From assembly GCA_023265355.1 (NCBI GenBank), contig JAHFTZ010000159.1, positions 1 to 6,149 of the forward strand: a DNA stretch of 6,149 nucleotides, in the 5' to 3' direction. Shown here in pieces: positions 1 to 6,149 of the stretch; position 1 is the stretch's first letter; each line of letters opens with the position of its first letter. The notes under the pieces are model-generated. The model was given only the letters and a program-made list of their open reading frames with translations. It searched no databases and was not told the DNA's origin. This DNA is from Terriglobus sp. (GTDB taxonomy: Bacteria > Acidobacteriota > Terriglobia > Terriglobales > Acidobacteriaceae). The translations under genes and the position numbers were made by a program.

Positions 1-27
1 GAACTCAGGACCGGCGACCTGTGCATC

Positions 28-120
28 TGTCATCCCGCTGCAAATTCGTCATCCGTAACAAACTTGTCATCCGTAGCAAAGCTTTGTCATCCCGCAGCAA
101 AGCGGAGGGATCTGCTTTTT
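28..120 (+). repeat. Tandem cluster of truncated REP-like units ending in one full unit
   Basis: Four successive GTCATCC-type units begin at 29, 48, 66 and 86, so the period is 18-20 nt. The first three carry only the leading half (for example GTCATCCGTAGCAAAGC at 66-82). The fourth (82-116) is a full unit running from CTTTGTCATCCCGCAG to GGATCTGCT, followed by a T run at 116-120. The full unit contains a small hairpin, CCGC (92-95) with GCGG (102-105) around an AGCAAA loop. The cluster is non-coding and lies beyond the 3' end of hemB. It resembles the short palindromic intergenic repeats (REP-like) found dispersed in many bacterial genomes; family membership is inferred, since copy number cannot be seen from one window. 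Confidence 0.7.
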
Positions 121-160
121 ATCTCCGACGGGCCACCGGATTTGTCGCACTTTGAAGAAC

Positions 161-185
161 AGCAGATCCCTGCGGGATGACAAAG
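161..185 (-). repeat. Inverted partner copy of the REP-like unit
   Basis: This 25-nt stretch is the exact reverse complement of the full unit at 82-116 with 10 internal nucleotides removed. Positions 171-185 pair with 82-96 and positions 161-170 pair with 107-116. The missing block corresponds to 97-106 (GCAAAGCGGA). The two copies could fold into a large stem with a 10-nt bulge and a 44-nt apical segment (117-160). The head-to-head arrangement is typical of paired REP-like elements and may protect or terminate transcripts. That role is inference. Confidence 0.7.
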
Positions 186-219
186 AAGAAGAGGGCTTCC
201 CGGTAGATCCGGTTGAAGC
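182..219 (-). terminator. Candidate intrinsic terminator of hemB
   Basis: Read on the minus strand directly after the hemB stop, GCTTC (219-215) pairs with GAAGC (199-195), and CCGG (212-209) pairs with CCGG (203-200). There is an AA bulge on one side and a five-base loop at 204-208. The hairpin is followed by a pyrimidine-rich stretch (CCTCTTCTTCTTT, 194-182) rather than a clean T run. Position and structure fit a rho-independent terminator, but the U tract is imperfect. The inverted repeat pair just beyond could reinforce it. Confidence 0.5.
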
Positions 220-222
220 GCC

Positions 223-1212
223 CTAGCTCACCAGTTTGGCGGCTTCCTTTGCGAAGTAGGTGACGATAAAGTCCGCTCCAGCCCTGCGGATGGAGAGCAG
301 CGATTCCAGCATGGCGCGCTCCGGTTCCAGCCAGCCACGCTCGAAGGCTGCGTGGAGCATCGCATATTCGCCGCTCACCTGGTAGGCGCCGAGAGGTAGC
401 TCAAAACGGTCGCGCGCGGCGCGGAGTATGTCGAGATACGGCCCCGCGGGCTTCATCAGCAGCATGTCCGCGCCTTCGCGGATATCGAGTTCGATCTCAC
501 GCATGGCCTCGCGCACGTTGGCCCCGTCCATCTGATAGCCGCGCCGGTCGCCGAACTGGGGAGCGGAGTCCGCCGCTTCGCGGAAGGGGCCGTAGAAGGC
601 CGAGGCGAACTTGGCGGCGTAGCTCATGATTGGGATGTCCTGCTTCCCGGCTGCGTCCATTGCGGCCCGCATGGCGGCCACGCGACCGTCCATCATGTCG
701 CTGGGAGCAATAATGTCCGCTCCGGCAGCGGCCTGGGAGGCTGCTGTTTTGGCCAGCAGATGCAGCGAAAGGTCGTTGTCCACATGGAAATGGTCGCCAT
801 CCGTCTGGACGACGCCGCAGTGACCGTGCGAGGTGTACTCGCACAGGCAGGTGTCTGCGATCAGCGTGAGCGAGTCGAGCGAGCGGTCGCCCTTCATGGC
901 GCGGAGGGACTGCTGCACGATACCGTCCTCGTGCCATGCACCGGTTCCCTCTTCGTCCTTCTCGGAGGGCAGGCCAAAGAGCAGAAGTCCCCCGATCCCA
1001 AGCTGAACGCACTCTGCGGCCTCTTTCATAGCCTCATCGAGCGACAGATTAAAGACGCCGGGCATCGACGAGATCGGCTTGCGCACGCCTTCGCCGGGGC
1101 AGATGAAGAGGGGGTAGATCAGCGACGAGGGGCGGAGATGCGTCTCGCGCATGAGCGAGCGCATGGCTGCGGTTCGGCGCAGACGGCGCATGCGTGTAAC
1201 GGGGAAGTCCAT
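223..1212 (-). CDS. hemB: Delta-aminolevulinic acid dehydratase (porphobilinogen synthase)
   Basis: This cytosolic enzyme condenses two molecules of 5-aminolevulinate into porphobilinogen, the first common step of haem and other tetrapyrrole synthesis. The 329-residue length is normal for the family. The two active-site lysines are visible: K201 in SYAAKFAS, and K254 in [11 protein letters not shown], the substrate Schiff-base lysine by family knowledge. The motif [14 protein letters not shown] (121-133 region; C122, C124, C132) is the cysteine-type zinc site, so this is a zinc-dependent rather than an aspartate-rich, magnesium-only enzyme. The start is supported by the conserved family N-terminus [11 protein letters not shown] at residues 3-13. 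The ribosome binding site is weak: AAAGG lies almost against the ATG. A small gene ends 34 nt upstream on the same strand, so the two are probably co-transcribed. Identification is very secure. Confidence 0.98.
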   Translation of the reverse strand: MDFPVTRMRRLRRTAAMRSLMRETHLRPSSLIYPLFICPGEGVRKPISSMPGVFNLSLDEAMKEAAECVQLGIGGLLLFGLPSEKDEEGTGAWHEDGIVQQSLRAMKGDRSLDSLTLIADTCLCEYTSHGHCGVVQTDGDHFHVDNDLSLHLLAKTAASQAAAGADIIAPSDMMDGRVAAMRAAMDAAGKQDIPIMSYAAKFASAFYGPFREAADSAPQFGDRRGYQMDGANVREAMREIELDIREGADMLLMKPAGPYLDILRAARDRFELPLGAYQVSGEYAMLHAAFERGWLEPERAMLESLLSIRRAGADFIVTYFAKEAAKLVS

Positions 1213-1246
1213 GCCTTTATTGTATGGCTGCGGCTTTGGGATAAGT

Positions 1247-1438
1247 TCAGTTGCGGGCGATGAGCTCGACGAGGGTCTTGCCGCCGCTCTTGGTGACGTG
1301 GAAGATCCTGGTGTTCATATATTCCACGGCCGTGGCCATCTCCCAGGGTGAGGCCGTCGGCTTTTCATACCTGCGGGCCTCTGCGGTGATCTTGGCTACT
1401 TCCCATTTTGGCCGCTTCCTATCCCCTGTTTGTGTCAT
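1247..1438 (-). CDS. Small hypothetical protein upstream of hemB
   Basis: This 63-codon reading frame starts at an ATG and ends 34 nt before hemB in the same direction. I do not recognise the family. The product is polar and basic at the N-terminus ([20 protein letters not shown]), with a central [19 protein letters not shown] stretch and the end [13 protein letters not shown]. It has no signal peptide, membrane segment or cysteine cluster, so a small soluble protein is likely. Codon choice supports real coding: third positions are strongly G/C over the last 40 codons (runs of GCC, ATC, ACC, GTC, CTC), as in the neighbours. No Shine-Dalgarno sequence is evident before the ATG, and an internal ATG at residue 34 or 41 could be the true start. 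Its start lies only 32 nt from the divergent aldo/keto reductase start. Function is unknown; co-transcription with hemB is inferred from spacing. Confidence 0.6.
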   Translation of the reverse strand: MTQTGDRKRPKWEVAKITAEARRYEKPTASPWEMATAVEYMNTRIFHVTKSGGKTLVELIARN

Positions 1439-1457
1439 CTAAACGCGTAGAAGTACT

Positions 1458-1461
1458 GGAG
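1458..1461 (+). promoter_or_regulatory. Ribosome binding site fixing the aldo/keto reductase start
   Basis: GGAG ends 9 nt before the ATG at 1471. This supports ATG 1471 over an in-frame TTG at 1408, whose 21 extra residues do not resemble the family. It is the clearest Shine-Dalgarno sequence in the window. Confidence 0.7.
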
Positions 1462-1470
1462 AAAAGAAGC

Positions 1471-2466
<996 letters not shown>

Positions 2467-2473
2467 ACCCTGG

Positions 2474-2520
2474 AACTGCCTGTTGCATGGCTCGATGTGA
2501 CAGGCAGTTTTCCTTCGTTC
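2474..2520 (+). terminator. Strong intrinsic terminator after the aldo/keto reductase
   Basis: AACTGCCTGT (2474-2483) and ACAGGCAGTT (2500-2509) form a perfect 10-bp stem. The stem can extend inward through two G-U pairs and three Watson-Crick pairs (2484-2488 with 2495-2499) to a six-base loop. A T-rich tail follows (TTTTCC... at 2508-2520). It starts 8 nt after the reductase stop, which makes mutS2 likely to have its own promoter in the remaining short gap. Confidence 0.85.
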
Positions 2521-2557
2521 TGCAAAGTCCATCCGTAACCGCTACCATCCAATAGTT

Positions 2558-5023
2558 GTGACACTCTCCGAAAATCTCTCGCCTTTGCACGAAATCAGCT
2601 CTGCCGCCCTGGAGTGGGAGCGCCTGCGCGCCCACCTGGCCGCCAAAACACAGTCTCCCCTGGGGCGCGAACGCGTCCTTACTCGGACACCCTCCCGTGA
2701 TCTGGCCTGGGTGCAGCGCGAGCAGCAGATGGTCGCCGAGATCCGCATCTTTCTCTCCGGCGGCGGAAGCTTCGGCTTTGGCGGTCTCTTCGACGCGCGC
2801 AGCCTTCTGGAAAAATCCCGCATCCCCAACGCCGCCCTGGAGGCTCTGGAGATCCGCAGCATCGCCGAGATGGCGGAGCAGATCGCCGACTGGCGCACAC
2901 TGATCACCGAACCGCCCGACATCGTCCGCGACAAGTGGCCCGGCGTCACCAACTACAGCTCTCCTCTGCAGACGGCGAACTTCTATGGCTTGCTCTCGCT
3001 GGTGAGCGGAAAGATCGAGGCCGACGGCTCACTGAGCGACGACGCCTCGCCCGCACTCCGTGGCATACGCCGCGCGGCGCAGCGCCAGCACAAGGCGATT
3101 GAAGATTCTCTGCGACGTACCTTGCAGCGCGTCACCGACGAAGGCACCGTGCAGGACGCTCTAATCACCGTGCGCGGCGAGCGTTTCGTAATCCCCATCA
3201 AGACAGAAAACCGCAAGCGCGTTCCCGGCGTGGTGCATGGATCGAGCTCGTCAGGACAGACGGTCTTCGTCGAACCGCTGGAGACGATCGAGCAGAACAA
3301 CGAGCTCGTACGTCTGCTGGAGGAAGAGCAGCAGGAGATTCATCGCATCCTCGTAGCCATGACCGCCGCCGTGGGGCAGAACGCCGATGCATTGCAGCGT
3401 GGAAGCGAGATTCTGGCAGGCATGGACGAGCGCTTTGCCTATGCGCGCTTTGCCGAAAGCCTGCGCTGCGTTCGGCCCGTCTTCACCGACGGCAAACCGA
3501 ACGCGGAAGATCCCGCCCTGTCCCTCACAGACGCGCGCCATCCTCTATTGGAGCTTCGTCTGCGCGAAGAGAACGCCAGCATCGTTCCGCTGACCATCGC
3601 TCTTCCGGGAGCGGCGAAGCAGCTGATTATCTCCGGTCCGAATACGGGCGGAAAGACGGTTGCCTTGAAGACCGTGGGCCTGCTGGCGCTGATGGCGCAG
3701 GCGGGGATTCCCGTTCCTGCGAGCAAGGCGCGTCTGCCGATCTTTGGAGCGATCTACGCCGACATCGGCGACGCGCAATCCATCGAGCGCAATCTCTCCA
3801 CCTTCTCCGCGCACATCGTGAACGTGAACCGCATCGCGCGCGAGGCCGACGGACGTTCGCTCGTCCTGCTGGATGAACTTGGTTCTGCGACCGATCCGGA
3901 AGAGGGTGCGGCGCTCGCAGTAGCCATCGCCGGACACTTCCTCAGGCTCGGCGCATGGACGCTGCTGACCACCCATCTCACCTCGCTGAAGATCTACGCC
4001 GCGAAGCACGAGGGCGTGGTGAACGCCGCCGTAGGCTTCAACGAAGAGACGCTTGCACCGACCTACGATCTTCGCCTCGGCGTACCCGGCGCTTCAAGCG
4101 GCATCAACATCGCGCAGCGGCTGGGTCTCGATCCTGCCATCGTCGCCTCCGCACGCGGCAATGTAACGACACAGACGGCGGATATTGCGCGCTTTCTCGA
4201 CGATCTTCACGCGCAGCTCACCGAAGTAAAAACAGAACGCGCAAACATCAGGCTCCGCGAGCTGGAACTAACCAAAGAACGCCAGAAACTCGAGTCCGAA
4301 GGCAAGCAGGAGCAGCGCAATCGTGCGCGCGAACTCGAAGGCAAGCTGGCTTCGCTGATGAAAGAGTTCGAGTACCAGATGCGCGAGACGGTGAAGTCCA
4401 TCGAGGACAAGTCCGCGAAGACCAAAGCCGCAAGCGAGGCCGACCGCCGCATCGCACGCCTGAAGCGGGAGTTTCAGGAGAGCTTCAACTCCGTCGTGGT
4501 TGCGCACGTCTCTGGTGCCGACCGCAAGGACCCCGCTGCACAACCGCACGTGGTGCGCGACGTCGCTGCGGGCGATATGGTGAAGCTGAAGTCCCTCGGG
4601 CGCGAGGCCAAGGTGGAGCGCGTGATCGACGCGAAGACCTACGAGGTCTCCATGGGCGGCATGAAGATGCGCATCCCCAAGGACGACATCGCCAGCGTAC
4701 AGAAGAAGATCGAAACGCCTGTGCAGGCGGCGAATCGCAGGGGCGGCATCAACGTCATCGCGCGCGAACCGGACACGATGCCCGGCGAGATCAACGTGAT
4801 CGGTCGTACTGCGGACGAGGCTCGCGATGAAGTCGAACGCTTCATCGACCAGGCCTTCCTCGCCGGACGTCCAAGCGTGCGCGTCGTCCACGGCACGGGC
4901 ATGGGCATCCTTCGACGCACGTTGCGCGATTACCTGAAGCGGCATCCGCACGTGGTGAACATCACCGAGCCACCGTACAACGAAGGCGGACAGGGTGCCA
5001 CGCTGGTGGAGCTGAAGCAGTAG
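2558..5023 (+). CDS. mutS2: Endonuclease MutS2 (MutS-family ATPase with Smr domain)
   Basis: MutS2 is a homodimeric MutS-family ATPase without the mismatch-recognition domain. In different bacteria it has been linked to suppressing homologous recombination and, in Bacillus subtilis, to rescuing collided ribosomes. Its 821 residues are slightly above the usual ~780-790. In order: a helical core/clamp region (about 15-330) with [10 protein letters not shown] (206-215) and [12 protein letters not shown] (239-250); an ATPase with Walker A GPNTGGKT (360-367), signature STFSAHI (414-420), Walker B LVLLDE (435-440) and switch TTHL (471-474); a charged coiled coil (about 545-645); a KOW-like segment (about 669-714); and a C-terminal Smr domain (about 743-821) with HGTGMG (778-783). 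The usual LDLRG-like start of the Smr domain reads INVIGR (745-750). GTG 2558 is the earliest plausible start and fits the family N-terminus, but no Shine-Dalgarno precedes it. TTG 2585 is a weaker alternative. The gene converges with the serine hydrolase downstream. Confidence 0.97.
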   Translation: MTLSENLSPLHEISSAALEWERLRAHLAAKTQSPLGRERVLTRTPSRDLAWVQREQQMVAEIRIFLSGGGSFGFGGLFDARSLLEKSRIPNAALEALEIRSIAEMAEQIADWRTLITEPPDIVRDKWPGVTNYSSPLQTANFYGLLSLVSGKIEADGSLSDDASPALRGIRRAAQRQHKAIEDSLRRTLQRVTDEGTVQDALITVRGERFVIPIKTENRKRVPGVVHGSSSSGQTVFVEPLETIEQNNELVRLLEEEQQEIHRILVAMTAAVGQNADALQRGSEILAGMDERFAYARFAESLRCVRPVFTDGKPNAEDPALSLTDARHPLLELRLREENASIVPLTIALPGAAKQLIISGPNTGGKTVALKTVGLLALMAQAGIPVPASKARLPIFGAIYADIGDAQSIERNLSTFSAHIVNVNRIAREADGRSLVLLDELGSATDPEEGAALAVAIAGHFLRLGAWTLLTTHLTSLKIYAAKHEGVVNAAVGFNEETLAPTYDLRLGVPGASSGINIAQRLGLDPAIVASARGNVTTQTADIARFLDDLHAQLTEVKTERANIRLRELELTKERQKLESEGKQEQRNRARELEGKLASLMKEFEYQMRETVKSIEDKSAKTKAASEADRRIARLKREFQESFNSVVVAHVSGADRKDPAAQPHVVRDVAAGDMVKLKSLGREAKVERVIDAKTYEVSMGGMKMRIPKDDIASVQKKIETPVQAANRRGGINVIAREPDTMPGEINVIGRTADEARDEVERFIDQAFLAGRPSVRVVHGTGMGILRRTLRDYLKRHPHVVNITEPPYNEGGQGATLVELKQ

Positions 5024-5070
5024 GCCTTTACAGATGGGATGAGAGTCCCCCGCTCGCTTCAGCTCTCTTG

Positions 5071-5105
5071 TTTGTCATTCCGTAGCGCAGCGAAAGGATC
5101 TGCTG
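5071..5105 (+). repeat. REP-like intergenic palindromic unit between convergent genes
   Basis: This single unit begins TTTGTCATTCCGTAGCGCAG and ends GCGAAAGGATCTGCTG. It matches the full unit at 82-116 over both ends, with substitutions in the middle. It fills the space between the mutS2 stop (5023) and the hydrolase stop (5126). It shows that the repeat family is dispersed across the chromosome and not confined to the cluster near hemB. A bidirectional terminator role is possible but not shown. Confidence 0.65.
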
Positions 5106-5125
5106 ATTGCTAACCTTTCTCTTCC

Positions 5126-6149
5126 CTACTGCTTCGGCACCTCGCGGACCTTTCCATCCTGCGTGACGAGGGACTGTGTCACCTTCTTCGTTGCAGGGTC
5201 GCGAACGAACTCTAACTGCGCGTCGAACTCCTTGATGAAGAACTTCGTCTGCGACTCCGGATAGAGCGGAACCTTCTGCCCGCTTGGCGTGGTGGACAGA
5301 AGGTGGTCTCCTTCAAGACTGATGGTGAGTCCGAAGGCCGGGGATTTGTAGATGCCCACGTACTCCGCAAGCACGGCGGGCGCAACAGGAACCACCTTGC
5401 GGTCGGAGTTGACGATGACCTTCTCGCCGTAGGCCACGCTTCCTAGCTGGTCTGCAATCTTGTCGGGTGTCCCGTTGCCTACGTTGCCCAGAACGACGAT
5501 GGTGAGTTGACGGTCAGGATAGAAGTTCAGGCGCGCATCGAAACCGTCGATGGACCCGTTGTGTGTGATCACGTTGTGCTGCGCTGCGTCGCGGTGGAAG
5601 ACGCCGAGGCCGTAGTCACTCTTGAAGGGAGTCGTCATCGCCTGCAGGGACGCGGGTGAGAGCAACTTGCCCCCGTAGAGGCCGCGCTCCCACTTGAGCA
5701 GATCGCCGACGGTGGAATAGAGGCAGCCCGCTGCAAAGGGGATCGACATGAACGTCTGGTCGGCGTGGACAAAGCTGCCCTGGCGAGCAAGATATCCCTG
5801 TGCGCGCTGCGGAAGAATCATCGTGCTGCTATCCGCGCCAGTCTCCGTCATACCGAGCGGTGTGAAGATATTCTTCTGGAGGAACTCCGCGTAGGTTCCG
5901 CCTGAGAGTTTTTCGATGATGCGGCCAAGGAGAATGTAGTTGGAGTTGCTGTAGGTAAACTTTGCGCCGGGCTCGAAGTCCAGCGGCCTATCGCGGAAGA
6001 AAGCGATGCTCTCGTCGGGCGTTCTCTCCTTCTGCTTGAAGGTTTGGAACTCGGGCAGGTTAGTGAGGTTCGGAATCCCAGAGGTGTGCGTAAGCAGGTT
6101 GTAAACCGTGATCTTGTCCCACGTCTTCGGAGCGTCCGGCAGATACGTC
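5126..6149 (-). CDS. Beta-lactamase/PBP-like serine hydrolase, N-terminus beyond the window
   Basis: The frame stays open from the right edge to the TAG at 5126, giving the C-terminal 340 residues. An ATG at 5851 is internal: family motifs lie upstream of it. Seen in order are ITVYNLLTHTSGI (about 6110-6072), the conserved segment after the nucleophile; LDFEPGAKFTYSNSNY (about 5983-5936), containing the Y-S-N catalytic motif at 5953-5945; and ITHNGSIDGF, whose HNG (5563-5555) takes the place of the KTG box, as in many class C-like esterases and D-aminopeptidases. A C-terminal beta-rich extension (about 5390-5129, starting near LAEYVGIYKSP) resembles the lipocalin-like/DUF3471-type tails of this family. 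The SxxK nucleophile motif and any signal peptide lie outside the window. The family includes beta-lactamases, esterases and peptidases; the HNG motif makes true antibiotic resistance less likely. It is probably exported to the periplasm, by family analogy. Confidence 0.93.
   Translation of the reverse strand, partial: TYLPDAPKTWDKITVYNLLTHTSGIPNLTNLPEFQTFKQKERTPDESIAFFRDRPLDFEPGAKFTYSNSNYILLGRIIEKLSGGTYAEFLQKNIFTPLGMTETGADSSTMILPQRAQGYLARQGSFVHADQTFMSIPFAAGCLYSTVGDLLKWERGLYGGKLLSPASLQAMTTPFKSDYGLGVFHRDAAQHNVITHNGSIDGFDARLNFYPDRQLTIVVLGNVGNGTPDKIADQLGSVAYGEKVIVNSDRKVVPVAPAVLAEYVGIYKSPAFGLTISLEGDHLLSTTPSGQKVPLYPESQTKFFIKEFDAQLEFVRDPATKKVTQSLVTQDGKVREVPKQ

Noticed and set aside
28..120. CRISPR array
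   Set aside because: The period of 18-20 nt leaves no room for spacers, the units are direct, diverging half-palindromes, and no cas gene is present.
760..1263. Plus-strand frame of 167 codons opposite hemB
   Set aside because: It is antisense to a fully conserved hemB, has no recognisable motif, and contains composition typical of a shadow frame.
1251..1442. Plus-strand 63-codon frame opposite the small hemB-linked gene
   Set aside because: The minus-strand reading has the G/C-rich third positions expected of real genes here and sits in operon position before hemB. The plus-strand product looks like a random hydrophobic translation.
1408..1470. N-terminal extension of the aldo/keto reductase from a TTG at 1408
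   Set aside because: The 21 extra residues do not resemble the family, overlap the divergent small gene, and the ATG at 1471 has a well-placed GGAG.
3955..4830. Long plus-strand frame of 291 codons inside mutS2
   Set aside because: It lies wholly within mutS2 in another frame and is extremely arginine-rich with no domain, as expected for a shadow frame in GC-rich coding DNA.
5041..5073. Terminator for mutS2 (GAGAG at 5041-5045 with CTCTC at 5063-5067, then TTGTTT)
   Set aside because: The stem is only 5 bp with a 17-nt loop and a short T tract; too weak to call.
5126..5851. Serine hydrolase taken as a complete 241-residue gene from the ATG at 5851
   Set aside because: The frame continues upstream to the window edge and encodes the YSN and LLTHTSG motifs, so the ATG is internal.

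Overview
The window looks like ordinary chromosomal DNA from a GC-rich, Gram-negative soil-type bacterium. The style of the proteins (MutS2 with a non-canonical Smr start, a periplasmic-type serine hydrolase) and the dispersed intergenic 'GTCATCC...GGATCTGC' palindromes suggest Acidobacteriota (Terriglobia, near Terriglobus/Granulicella/Edaphobacter). That placement is inferred from recall of similar sequences, not from a search.

Layout from left to right. Positions 1-222 are non-coding. They hold a short tandem array of truncated palindromic-repeat units, one full unit, an inverted partner unit, and a hairpin just after hemB. On the minus strand, a 63-codon gene of unknown function (1438-1247) is followed after 34 nt by hemB (1212-223, porphobilinogen synthase), probably as one transcript. 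Divergent from that pair, an aldo/keto reductase (1471-2466) runs on the plus strand and ends in a strong intrinsic terminator. mutS2 follows (2558-5023, plus strand), complete with its ATPase, coiled-coil, KOW-like and Smr regions. A convergent minus-strand gene enters from the right edge (6149-5126): the C-terminal 340 residues of a beta-lactamase/penicillin-binding-protein-like serine hydrolase. One more copy of the intergenic palindrome sits between the stops of mutS2 and the hydrolase.

The genes do not form one pathway. They cover haem biosynthesis, carbonyl reduction, DNA/ribosome maintenance and an exported hydrolase, which fits a core-genome neighbourhood with no mobile element. I found no undescribed multi-gene system. 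The most notable items are the decayed tandem/inverted repeat cluster beside hemB, the uncharacterised small gene upstream of hemB, the altered Smr motif in MutS2, and the missing ribosome binding site at its GTG start.
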